From positions 124,001 to 188,000 of the forward strand of contig NZ_JAYREK010000002.1 of assembly GCF_041908905.1 (NCBI RefSeq): a stretch of 64,000 nucleotides of DNA, in the 5' to 3' direction. Within the stretch, counting starts at the first letter, position 1; each line of letters begins with the position of its first letter. The DNA comes from Zoogloea sp041908905. Lineage in GTDB: Bacteria > Pseudomonadota > Gammaproteobacteria > Burkholderiales > Rhodocyclaceae. Shown in pieces: positions 1 to 7,666 of this stretch. The position numbers and the translations under genes are program-made. The notes beneath the pieces are model-generated. The model saw nothing but the letters and a program-made list of their open reading frames with translations, did no database searches and had not been told where the DNA came from.

Positions 1-33
1 CCGCCGGCCGGCCGACGTGCTAAGTTTGCGGAC

Positions 34-537
34 ATGGACAGCCCCCGCCGCACGCTTCTCGTCGTGTATCACTCGTGGACCGGCTCGACCGAGCAGATGA
101 GCCGCGCGGTGCTGCGCGGCGCGGCCCAGGAGCCCGCCGTCGCCCCCCGCCTGGTGCACGCCCGGGACGCCGGGCCCGACGACCTGCTGGCCGCCGACGG
201 CTATGTGTTCGCGACGCCGGAAAACCTCGCCGCCATCGCGGGGCTGATGAAGGATTTCTTCGACCGCAGCTACTACGCGGCCCTCGACCGCCTCAACGGC
301 CGCCCCTACGCGGCCCTGGTGTGCGCGGGCAGCGACGGCAGCAACGCCGCCCGGCAGCTCGCCCGCATCGCCACCGGCTGGCGCCTGCGCGAGATCGCCC
401 CGCCGCTGATCGTGTGCCCCCACGCCCAGACCCCGGAGGCGATCCTCGCCCCCAAGGTGGTGCCGGAGGCCGAACTGGCCCGGGGCGAGGAGCTCGGCGC
501 GGCCTTCGCTACCGGGCTGGCGATCGGGGCCTTCTGA
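34..537 (+). CDS. Flavodoxin-like / NAD(P)H-dependent FMN reductase family protein
   Basis: A 167-residue cytosolic protein. After the first beta strand (LLVVYHSWTGSTEQM, about residues 8-22) comes a serine/threonine-rich loop typical of the FMN phosphate-binding site of flavodoxin-fold proteins. A second motif (TPENLAAIAGLMKDFFDR, about 61-78) resembles the segment that covers the flavin in NADPH-dependent FMN reductases. The length fits a single flavodoxin domain. It has no same-strand partner: the HD-GYP gene ends 12 bp downstream on the opposite strand. It probably carries electrons or reduces quinone/flavin, but substrate and partner cannot be read from the sequence. I see no strong Shine-Dalgarno, so the ATG is chosen as the first one before the conserved fold. 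Confidence 0.75.
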   Translation: MDSPRRTLLVVYHSWTGSTEQMSRAVLRGAAQEPAVAPRLVHARDAGPDDLLAADGYVFATPENLAAIAGLMKDFFDRSYYAALDRLNGRPYAALVCAGSDGSNAARQLARIATGWRLREIAPPLIVCPHAQTPEAILAPKVVPEAELARGEELGAAFATGLAIGAF

Positions 538-549
538 AGGCGGCTTCGG

Positions 550-1797
550 CTACGCGGCCGCGGGGAGCGGCGCCGCGCCGGGGCAAGCCTGGCGCCGGGC
601 CTCGGGTAGGTCGGCGAGCAGTGCGTCCACCAGATCGGCCTCGCAGCGGCCGTCCGCCACCAGGCCGGCCATGAAGCGGGCCACCGCCGCGTCATCCATG
701 CCCGCCCGGTAGGGGCGCGCCTGCACCATCGCCTGAAAGATGTCGGCGACGCGCAGGATGCGGGCCTCCAGGGGCGTCGCGGCGGCATCGAGGTGGAAGG
801 GGTAGCCGCTGCCGTCGGGCTCCTCGTGGTGGCAGGCGGCCCACAGGGCGATCTCCTCGAAGCCTTTGATGCCGCGCAGGATCCGGAAGGTCTCGAAGCT
901 GTGGGCGTTGATGATCTTGCGCTCGCGGGCGTCGAGCCGGCCCGGCTTGTCGAGCACCTCGTCCGGCACCCGCAGCTTGCCGAGGTCGTGGAGCAGCGCG
1001 GCGATCTCGAGCCGGTCGCAGTGGTCGGCATCGAAGCCCAGCCCTTCGCCCAGATAGCGGGCCAGCCGGGCGACGCCCAGGGAGTGCTCGGCGGTGAACG
1101 GGCTCTTGGCGTCGACGATGGTGGCGAAGATCTCGCCGAGCCGGCGCAGCTCGTCGCCCCGGGCCGCGAAGGTGGCGTCGCCGGCCGTGGCGTCGGGCCG
1201 CAGCGCCGCGAGGGAACGGGGCTCCAGCATCAGCCAGAAGGCCTCCGCGCGGGAGGCGTCGAGAAAGTGCCCGACCAACTCCGGCGCAAAGTAGCTGCCG
1301 GCGTGCTCCGCGATGCGGGCGCGGACCTCTTCGGTGAACAACAGCAGGGCCTTGTCGCCGTAATGGGGCGCGGCGAGGGCATCGACCCGATCGACCAGGT
1401 AGATCAGGTTGGCCTGGCGCTTGCAGTCCTCGGCCAGCGGGAGCTTCTCGAGCACGTCCCAGCGGGTGTGGTGGTAGAGGATGGGCAGCGCCATCGCCTC
1501 GAGGGGGGCGAACCCCGTGATCCGCTCGTAACCCACCTGGCAGTGGGTCTGGGCCCCGCTCCAGTCGAAGCTCTCGACCAGATGGCCATGCACCCGGGTG
1601 GACGACACCCCGATGTCGTGGAGCATGCCGAGCTCGAACAGAAAGGCCACCTCCCCGGCCGGGAGACCGGCGCCCCGCCCGCACTCGGCGGCCATCACGC
1701 CCACCCGCTTGCCGTGGGCCACGTCGTCCACGCCCACCAGGTCGAGGGCGTCCGCCAGGGCATGGATCACCTGGCGCAGATCCACCTTGAGCGTCAT
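550..1797 (-). CDS. Tandem HD / HD-GYP domain phosphodiesterase
   Basis: A 415-residue soluble protein with two HD-type metal-binding domains. The first carries H60-D61 in GMLHDIG and H109-H110 in YHHTRW. The second is a full HD-GYP domain with H270-D271 (LLHDLGK), H323-H324 and the signature DGSGYP (GYP at 331-333). HD-GYP proteins usually hydrolyse cyclic di-GMP. The intact HD and GYP residues suggest activity, although HHEEPDG replaces the more usual HHExxDG spacing only slightly. There is no receiver domain or membrane segment, so it is not a classic RpfG. The start at 1797 is chosen because a strong AGGAGG lies 7 nt upstream; the reading frame stays open a further 51 codons without family similarity. 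What controls it is not visible. Confidence 0.85.
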   Translation of the reverse strand: MTLKVDLRQVIHALADALDLVGVDDVAHGKRVGVMAAECGRGAGLPAGEVAFLFELGMLHDIGVSSTRVHGHLVESFDWSGAQTHCQVGYERITGFAPLEAMALPILYHHTRWDVLEKLPLAEDCKRQANLIYLVDRVDALAAPHYGDKALLLFTEEVRARIAEHAGSYFAPELVGHFLDASRAEAFWLMLEPRSLAALRPDATAGDATFAARGDELRRLGEIFATIVDAKSPFTAEHSLGVARLARYLGEGLGFDADHCDRLEIAALLHDLGKLRVPDEVLDKPGRLDARERKIINAHSFETFRILRGIKGFEEIALWAACHHEEPDGSGYPFHLDAAATPLEARILRVADIFQAMVQARPYRAGMDDAAVARFMAGLVADGRCEADLVDALLADLPEARRQACPGAAPLPAAA

Positions 1798-1971
1798 CGC
1801 TGCACCTCCTGCAGGGGTTGGATGGCGGCGTGGGCCGCGACGGCGGCTCCACCTTGTGACTTCAGTCGTAACGTCCGCCGGCGGCTCGGACTTGAGCGGT
1901 TTGCAGTAGATTGCCGGGGCCCGTGCGGCCCGTCCGTGGCAGAAAAACAATAAACCTCTGGAGACGAGAAC

Positions 1972-2583
1972 ATGCCCCCTTCCGCCGCTTCCGGCGCGGG
2001 CCCGGGCGCCCGCTGGCGGGTGATCCTGGCCGGCATCGGCGCCCTCATCCTCACCGTCGGCCTCGCCCGCTTCGCCTACACCCCGCTGCTGCCGGTGATG
2101 CAGGCCGAGGCGGGGCTCACCGCGCTGGCCGGCGGCTGGCTGGCGACCTTCAACTACGCCGGCTACATCAGCGGCGCCCTGCTCGCCGCGACGATCAGCG
2201 ACCCCTGGGCCGCAAGTTCCAGCGGTACCGGATCGGGCTGGTGCTGGCGCTGCTGAGCACCGGCGCGATGGGCCTCACCGACGACATTTACCTGTGGGTG
2301 GCGCTGCGCTTCGTGTCCGGGGTGTCGAGCACCGCCGGGCTGCTGACTGCCTCGGGGCTGGTGCTCAACTGGCTGATGCGCCACGGCCACCGGCCCGAGC
2401 TGGGCCTGCACTTCGCCGGCATCGGCCTGGGCATCGTGGTGTCGGGGCTGGCCGTGGCGGCGATGCTACATCGCCACCACCACCGGCAGCTACGACGGGG
2501 CCCTGGTGGTCGCCGCCGGGGTGATGGGCCTCGGCATGCTGTTCCTGCTCGCTGCGGGGCGGGCGCAGCAGCCGGCAGCCTGA
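1972..2583 (+). pseudogene. Broken MFS transporter of the YbfB/YjiJ family (frameshift plus internal deletion)
   Basis: The gene starts with a good GGAG-spaced ATG and encodes the first membrane helices of a YbfB/YjiJ-type major facilitator protein (GLARFAYTPLLPVMQ, then GWLATFNYAGYISGALLA). Near 2205 the homologous frame changes by one base: LGRKFQRYRIGLVLALLSTGAMGLTD continues in the next frame up to about 2463 (GIGLGIVVSGLAVAAM). From 2467 the original frame resumes with what looks like the final helix (YDGALVVAAGVMGLGMLFLL) and a stop at 2581-2583. The remnant covers about 200 codons, whereas the family is normally near 390-400, so the middle half of the transporter is missing. A sequencing error could explain the first shift but not the missing helices. 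Confidence 0.75.
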
Positions 2584-2658
2584 GCCGCCGGGCCGCTCCA
2601 CCCTCCCGGTGCGCCGGGCTGCCAACGGGCAACCTGGGCGCACTTCAGCCCCGCATGC

Positions 2659-3045
2659 TCAACGCAGCGTGGCGAGGTAGGCCAGCAGGTTGGCCCGCTC
2701 GGCGGTGCCGGCGAGGCCGTCGTACTTCATCTTGCCGCCGGGCACGAACTTCTTGGGCGCGGCCAGGTAGGCGTCGAGCTTGTCCGGCGTCCAGGTGAGG
2801 CCGCTGCCCTTGAGGGCGTCGGAATACACCGCGTCGGGCACCGCCGCGGCCTTGCGGCCGACGACGCCGAACATCGACGGCCCCTTCTTGTTCTTGCCCT
2901 CGCGCACGCTGTGGCACTCGGCGCACTCTTCGGCGAACACGTCGCCGCCCTTCGCCACATCAGCGGCCCGGGCCGGATGGCTGGCCGCCAGCACGGCGAA
3001 GAGGCCGAACACCAGCGAGACCCGCTGCATCGTCTTCATCTCCAT
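2659..3045 (-). CDS. Class I c-type cytochrome (periplasmic monoheme)
   Basis: A 128-residue secreted protein. The N-terminal hydrophobic segment ends in ARA at 25-27, fitting a Sec signal peptide. The heme motif CAECH lies at 41-45 and the distal methionine ligand in PGGKMKY (M106), the usual class I arrangement of mitochondrial-like c550/c2 cytochromes. Its start is 6 bp downstream of the cytochrome-porin gene stop, so they are almost certainly co-transcribed. A small soluble cytochrome beside an outer-membrane cytochrome-porin and a cytochrome b561 suggests it shuttles electrons across the periplasm. It is not the PedF cytochrome of the alcohol dehydrogenase locus further along. Start chosen at the first ATG; ATG codons at residues 3 and 6 are alternatives. 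Confidence 0.88.
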   Translation of the reverse strand: MEMKTMQRVSLVFGLFAVLAASHPARAADVAKGGDVFAEECAECHSVREGKNKKGPSMFGVVGRKAAAVPDAVYSDALKGSGLTWTPDKLDAYLAAPKKFVPGGKMKYDGLAGTAERANLLAYLATLR

Positions 3046-3051
3046 GCTCCG

Positions 3052-4443
3052 TCAGAACGAGACCCAGCCGAACAGGAACAGGGTGTTGTTGTCCTTGGCG
3101 TCGCGGCCGTTGCCGTCGTAGTTGGTCTTGGCGCCATTGAACTTGGTGAACATCGTGTACTGGGCGCCCAGGCGCAGGTTGGCCCACGGAGCACCCCACG
3201 AAGCCTCCTTGCCCCACGGCGTCCAGTCGGCCTGCAGGATGTAGCCGGAGCTGTTGGGCGAGCCCTTGGCAAAGCTGGCGTCGCCGTTGCCGGAGGCGTA
3301 GAGGCTGCCGTCGGCGGTGCCGGAGGTCAGGAAGCGGCCGACGGTGGCGCCCCAGGTCTGGTCGTAATGGTAGGAGCCGTTGAGCTTGAACTCGTTGAGG
3401 TGGCCCTTGCGGTTGTCGGCGTCGCCGGCGGCGAGCCAGGCGTCGCGGGTCTGGCGCTCGCGGATGAAGCTGGTGTTCACGGTGGCCACGTGCTTGCGCG
3501 TGCCGAGGAACTGGTACGACGCATCGACGCCGAGGTCATTGAACTTGTTGCGCTCCGGCGCGCTGCGGTCCGGCTGCAGCGAGGTGTTGAGCCCGAACAC
3601 ACCGACGTTGAAGGCCTGCTTCTTCAGGTCCTGGAAGGCCGCCAGACGCCAGTAAACAGTGCCGCCGCCGAGGCGCCCGATGTCGTCGGCGCGGCCCAGG
3701 CCGAACTTGCTCTGCATCGTCGGCGACAGGCTGCGGTAGGTGCCCACTTCGGCGTACAGCAGGTTGTTCCAGAACGTGTAGGCGGAGAGGCCGGTGACGC
3801 GCTGCTCGAGGCCACCATTGATCATCGTGCCCGCGCCGCCCATCCCGAAGGCCAGCGCCGACGCGGTGTACGGGAAACCCCACACCGGCATGGTGTTGAA
3901 GGGGTCCTGCACGCCGGGGTTGTTGTTGAGGGACAGGCCGACGATGGTCTCCTTGCCGGCCAGGTCGAAGGTGTGGGCGGCGCGGATGTCCACCTGGTCG
4001 AGGGCGGTGCTGCGGCCGACGCCGTCGTAGGTGGCCTGGATGAAGGCGCCGATCTTCTCGGACAGGCGGCCGGCCAGGAACAGCGAGGCCTCGTCGAAGG
4101 CCAGGTTCTTGTTGACGCTGGCGGTGTCGGCCGGGCGATCGGCCTGGTTCTTCTTCGTCTGGGTGTAGGAGCCGACCAGCATCGCCGACAAGGGCACCTT
4201 GCCGTCCTTGCCGTCGGTCTCGGTGTAGCCGCCGAGCTTGAACTTGATGCCGTAGGGCGTCAGCTGCGGGCCGAAGGCGCCCACGTGGCAGGCGGCGCAG
4301 TCGGCGCCGGTCTGGCGGGCGAAGCTGGGCACGGCGTGGGCGGCCGGCGCGGCGGCGAGCAGGCCGAGGGCGGCCAGCAGCGTGGTGCCGGCGGCGCGGA
4401 GGGCGGACAGGGGGAATCTCCGTCCGGAGATGAGCGGTTTCAT
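3052..4443 (-). CDS. Outer-membrane monoheme cytochrome-porin fusion, Cyc2-like
   Basis: A 463-residue protein with a signal peptide (cleavage after about A37, AHA), immediately followed by a short cytochrome segment: PSFARQTG, heme motif CAACH at 49-53, then LTPYGIKFKLGGY. The remainder alternates polar and aromatic residues in strand-like blocks and ends in a C-terminal phenylalanine (FGWVSF), as outer-membrane beta-barrels do. This layout, one N-terminal heme fused to a barrel, is that of Cyc2, the outer-membrane electron-transfer protein of iron oxidisers, and the FARQTG-CxxCH-xxFG-xxxxG-FK pattern is similar. Family membership is inferred from remembered motifs. Relatives occur in bacteria not known to oxidise iron, so the substrate remains open. 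Lies between cytochrome b561 and a periplasmic cytochrome c on the same strand. Confidence 0.68.
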   Translation of the reverse strand: MKPLISGRRFPLSALRAAGTTLLAALGLLAAAPAAHAVPSFARQTGADCAACHVGAFGPQLTPYGIKFKLGGYTETDGKDGKVPLSAMLVGSYTQTKKNQADRPADTASVNKNLAFDEASLFLAGRLSEKIGAFIQATYDGVGRSTALDQVDIRAAHTFDLAGKETIVGLSLNNNPGVQDPFNTMPVWGFPYTASALAFGMGGAGTMINGGLEQRVTGLSAYTFWNNLLYAEVGTYRSLSPTMQSKFGLGRADDIGRLGGGTVYWRLAAFQDLKKQAFNVGVFGLNTSLQPDRSAPERNKFNDLGVDASYQFLGTRKHVATVNTSFIRERQTRDAWLAAGDADNRKGHLNEFKLNGSYHYDQTWGATVGRFLTSGTADGSLYASGNGDASFAKGSPNSSGYILQADWTPWGKEASWGAPWANLRLGAQYTMFTKFNGAKTNYDGNGRDAKDNNTLFLFGWVSF

Positions 4444-4502
4444 GGTGGTCCTCTCAAGGATTTTTCAGGGAAAAACGACAATCGGGGCCAACGCGCCCGG
4501 GC

Positions 4503-5084
4503 TCAGCGGCGAGGGCCGGCCAGCCAGGCCGGCAGCATTGCCCGCAGCACGTCGTCACGCTTGATGAAGTGGTGGGCCAGGGCCGCCGCCGCGTGGGCGC
4601 CGACGAGGCCGAGGAGGAGCCAGGCGGCGCCCTCGTGGTACTCGGCGAAGGCGTCGCCGAGGTCCTCGTCCTGCTCGACCAGCGGCGGCAGCGTGACCAG
4701 GCCGAAGAAGGACACCGGCTTGCCGTTGGCGCTCGACAGCGCCCAGCCGATCAGCGGCAGCGCGAACATGAGCACATACAGCGCCAGATGCACGGCCATC
4801 GCCACGAAGTGCTCCAGCGGCGAGGCCGCGGCGGTGGGCGGCAACGGGCGCCTGGCGAGCCGCACGGCGAGGCGCGCCAGGGCGAGCAGCGCCACGCACA
4901 GGCCGAGGCTGCGGTGCAGGTTGATGAGGGTGGTGCGCAGGGCCTTCTCGTCGACGCCCTCCCGCACGAGGACGAGGCCAACCACCGCGGCGATCAGCAG
5001 CAGGGTCAGCCAGTGCAGGAAGATCAGCGCGGCCGGCCGGCGGGGGCCGGGAAAGGCGCTCGAAAAGACGGAAGGCGAGTTCAT
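4503..5084 (-). CDS. Cytochrome b561 family membrane protein
   Basis: About 193 residues with four hydrophobic segments and histidines where bacterial b561 proteins place their two heme b ligands: FLHWLT near the start, NLHRSLG, AVHLALYVLMFALPLIGWALSSANGKPV, and YHEGAAWLLLGLVGAHAAAALAHHF. The last two blocks are the family signature. Such proteins pass electrons between the quinone pool or a periplasmic donor and soluble carriers. It lies 54 bp downstream of the sensor kinase and 59 bp upstream of the cytochrome-porin gene, all on one strand, so it may link that chain to the membrane. Start placed at the ATG giving MNSPSVF; an in-frame GTG 15 bp upstream is possible. Confidence 0.85.
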   Translation of the reverse strand: MNSPSVFSSAFPGPRRPAALIFLHWLTLLLIAAVVGLVLVREGVDEKALRTTLINLHRSLGLCVALLALARLAVRLARRPLPPTAAASPLEHFVAMAVHLALYVLMFALPLIGWALSSANGKPVSFFGLVTLPPLVEQDEDLGDAFAEYHEGAAWLLLGLVGAHAAAALAHHFIKRDDVLRAMLPAWLAGPRR

Positions 5085-5138
5085 GGCAGGCATCCACACG
5101 ATGGAATGCCGCCGAACTTAGGGCCCGCGACCCTTCAA

Positions 5139-6554
5139 TTACCTGACAGCCGCGTCCCGGTCGCGGGACGGGGCCCCGCCCCGGGGCGGGAAGGACACCC
5201 GCACGCATGTGCCGGCGCCCCCCGGCCCGCTGCCGATGATGACCTGGGCGCCGTGGCGGACCGCCACCTCGCGGACGATGGCGAGCCCCAGACCGCTCCC
5301 CTCCGCCGCGGTGCCGACGACCCGGTAGAAACGCTCGAAGACCTTGTCGCGCTCGGCCTCCGGAATGCCCGGCCCGTCGTCCTCGACCTCGATGAAGGCG
5401 ACACCCTCGACGCTGCCGCAACGCACCGTCACGTGGCCGCCCGCCGGGGTGTAGGTGATCGCGTTGTCGACCAGGTTGGCGAGCATCTCGCGGAGCATCC
5501 AGCGCGACCCGACGAGGCTCGCCGGCGCGCTGTCGAAGCCCAGGTCGACGCCCCTGGCCAGGGCCGCGTCGAGGAGCTCCGAGGCGGTCTCCTCGAGCAG
5601 CCCGGCGAGGTCGACCGGGCCGTTCTCGTGAATCAGCGCCCCCTCCGACGACGAGCGCGCCAGCGCCAGCATCTGGTGGGTGAAGTGGGCCAGCCGGCGC
5701 ACCGACTGCCGCAGCCGCTCGAGGCGCGGGCGGGCCTCGGGGGGCAGGGTGTCGGCGGCCAGGTCGAGCTGGGTCTGCAGGCCGGCCAGGGGCGTGCGCA
5801 ACTGGTGGGCGGCGTTCGACAGGAACACCTGCTGGGCGTGGCTGGCCCGGCCCAGGTGGGCCATCAGCCTGTTGATGGCGCGCACCAGCGGCCGCGCCTC
5901 GCCGGGCACCTCGTCCTCGGCCAGCGGGCCGAAGTCGTCGGCCCCGCGCCCGGCGATGGTGTCGCCCAGCGCGTCGAGGGGCTCGAGGGCCACCCGCACG
6001 CCGAAATACACCAGCAGCAGCGCGGCTGCGATCAGCAGCAGGTTGGGCCAGAAGATGGTGATCAGGATGCGCCGGGCGGCGTGGCTGCGCTTGAAGGTGG
6101 TCTCGGCGACGATCGCCGTCGCCACCAGGCCCGGGCTCTCGTAGCGGTAGGCGGCGGTGCGGACACGCCGACCGCCCAGCTCCGCATCGCCCAGCTCGGC
6201 ATGGTTGGGGCGCCGGGGACGGGGCAGCTGCAGGAGTTCCGGGTCGCCGGCGAGCACCTTGGCCTGATCATCGAAGACCACGTACTGCACCTTGTCGAGA
6301 GTGTCTGAGCGGAGGATCTCGTCGGCGGCGGGGGGGAGGTCCACCTCGATGTCGAGATCGTCGTCGTCCCGCTCGAGGCGCGTCACCAGCGCCACCACCG
6401 TGCCGCTCAGGGCACTGTCGTAGGCCTCGTCGGCGATGCTCACCGCCGAGCGGTAGTCGGCGAACATGCTCAGGCCCAGCAGCACCAGCAGCGGCCACGA
6501 GATCAGCGCCACCAGGCGCCGGCGCAGGGTGTGCGCCCTAGCCTGCAGCGGCAT
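5139..6554 (-). CDS. Two-component sensor histidine kinase, TctE/QseC type
   Basis: A 471-residue membrane kinase. TM1 is at about 14-30, a periplasmic sensor region of about 130 residues follows, TM2 is at about 163-186 (ILITIFWPNLLLIAAALLLVYFGV), then a HAMP segment. The HisKA box is FLSNAAHQLRTPLAGLQ with phospho-acceptor H250. The ATPase domain has the N box (NLVDNAITYTP), G1 (DDGPGIP) and G2 (GSGLGLAI). The N-terminal sensor region resembles the 2CSK_N type of TctE kinases. Its start overlaps the end of the response regulator by 17 bp, so the pair is translationally coupled. The signal is unknown; no tricarboxylate transporter is nearby, so the tct name is not used. Downstream cytochrome genes are candidate targets. 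Confidence 0.9.
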   Translation of the reverse strand: MPLQARAHTLRRRLVALISWPLLVLLGLSMFADYRSAVSIADEAYDSALSGTVVALVTRLERDDDDLDIEVDLPPAADEILRSDTLDKVQYVVFDDQAKVLAGDPELLQLPRPRRPNHAELGDAELGGRRVRTAAYRYESPGLVATAIVAETTFKRSHAARRILITIFWPNLLLIAAALLLVYFGVRVALEPLDALGDTIAGRGADDFGPLAEDEVPGEARPLVRAINRLMAHLGRASHAQQVFLSNAAHQLRTPLAGLQTQLDLAADTLPPEARPRLERLRQSVRRLAHFTHQMLALARSSSEGALIHENGPVDLAGLLEETASELLDAALARGVDLGFDSAPASLVGSRWMLREMLANLVDNAITYTPAGGHVTVRCGSVEGVAFIEVEDDGPGIPEAERDKVFERFYRVVGTAAEGSGLGLAIVREVAVRHGAQVIIGSGPGGAGTCVRVSFPPRGGAPSRDRDAAVR

Positions 6555-7218
6555 CGCCCGCCTCGAGCCGGTAGCCGATGCCCCGCACCGTGCGGATGCC
6601 CACGCGGCTGCCGGCCAGCTTGGCGCGCAGCCGGGAGACGTAGATCTCGACAGCGTTGGGGGTGATCTCCTTGTCCCACTGGCTGAGGCTGTCGGCGAGC
6701 TTCTGCTTGGCGACCACCCGCGGCACCGCGAGGGCCAGTTGCTCCAGCACATTCCATTCGCGCCCGGTGAGCTCCAGCGCCTCGCCGAGCAGCGTGGCGC
6801 GGTGGGCCTGGACGTCCAGCGCCAGCTCGCCGACCTGCAGCATCAGGCTGGCCGCCGCCCGGCTGCGGCGGATCAGCGCCCGCACCCGGGCCAGCAGCTC
6901 GGGCAGCAGGAAGGGCTTCAGCAGGTAGTCGTCGCCGCCCGCGTCGAGGCCCCCCACCCGGTCGTCGAGGGCGTCACGGGCGGTGAGGATCAGGATGGGC
7001 GTCAAGGTGCCGCGCCGGCGCACCCGGCGGATCAGCTCCAGGCCGTCCATGCCGGGCAGGCCGATATCGACGATGGCGAGGTCGTAGGCCGTGAGGCCGA
7101 ACGCGCCCTCCGCGGGCTCGGCCGCCCCCAGGTGATCGACCCGGAAACCCTCCCGCTCCAGCGCCTCCACCAGCCCGGCCGCCAGGGTCAGGTCGTCTTC
7201 CACCACCAGTACGCGCAT
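6538..7218 (-). CDS. OmpR/PhoB-family response regulator
   Basis: 226 residues. The receiver domain has the acidic pair in VVEDDL, the phospho-acceptor D51 (AIVDIGLPGMDG), the conserved Thr/Ala pair in ILTARD and Lys in LLKPF. It is followed by a winged-helix effector domain (ELTGREWNVLEQLA, then TVRGIGYRLE near the end), the standard OmpR/PhoB DNA-binding fold. It overlaps its cognate kinase by 17 bp and starts 9 bp after the ion channel gene, placing it in the middle of a tight minus-strand operon. It likely regulates this operon and/or the electron-transfer genes that follow. Binding sites were not identified. Confidence 0.93.
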   Translation of the reverse strand: MRVLVVEDDLTLAAGLVEALEREGFRVDHLGAAEPAEGAFGLTAYDLAIVDIGLPGMDGLELIRRVRRRGTLTPILILTARDALDDRVGGLDAGGDDYLLKPFLLPELLARVRALIRRSRAAASLMLQVGELALDVQAHRATLLGEALELTGREWNVLEQLALAVPRVVAKQKLADSLSQWDKEITPNAVEIYVSRLRAKLAGSRVGIRTVRGIGYRLEAGDAAAG

Positions 7219-7227
7219 CGTGCTCCC

Positions 7228-7659
7228 CTACTTGCTGTCGTTGCTCCAGAAGCGCTCCATCGCGATGTAGGTGTAGGACGCCGACCAGCCGATCAGGAGC
7301 AGCCCGTTGAGGGCCTCGACGCCGGCCAGCAGGCGCAGCGCCCCGCCCGGCACCACGTCGCCGTAGCCGAGGGAGGTGTAGGTTTCGGCCGAGAAATACA
7401 GCGACACATCGAGGGAGAAGCGGCCGGCGTCGCCCAGCGTGCCCAGCCCGTCGAAGCGCACCAGCCCGTAGATCGCCAGGGCGTACAGGCCGATCTCGAG
7501 CAGGTGGGCGGCAAAGGTGACCAGGATCACGACGATCAGCCGGGCCCGCGGGCGGATCCGCGAATCCGGCAGCCAGACCGCGAGACCGCGCAGGGCCTCG
7601 TAGTGGATGATCGTGGTCAGCACCAGCAGGGCCAGGCAGACCAGGGCGACAGTCAGCAT
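7228..7659 (-). CDS. Two-TM ion channel domain protein (potassium channel-like)
   Basis: 143 residues with an N-terminal hydrophobic helix, a second helix at about 41-66, a pore segment with the selectivity-filter-like sequence TSLGYGD (95-101, GYGD instead of GFGD), and a final helix at about 109-131. This matches the Ion_trans_2 (KcsA-like) pore module. There is no RCK/TrkA-N regulatory domain. It lies 7 bp after the aldehyde dehydrogenase and 9 bp before the response regulator, so it belongs to their operon. Why a potassium-type channel would sit with an aldehyde dehydrogenase, a two-component system and cytochromes is unclear; a role in membrane-potential balance or signalling is speculation. 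Confidence 0.85.
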   Translation of the reverse strand: MLTVALVCLALLVLTTIIHYEALRGLAVWLPDSRIRPRARLIVVILVTFAAHLLEIGLYALAIYGLVRFDGLGTLGDAGRFSLDVSLYFSAETYTSLGYGDVVPGGALRLLAGVEALNGLLLIGWSASYTYIAMERFWSNDSK

Positions 7660-7666
7660 GGACGCC

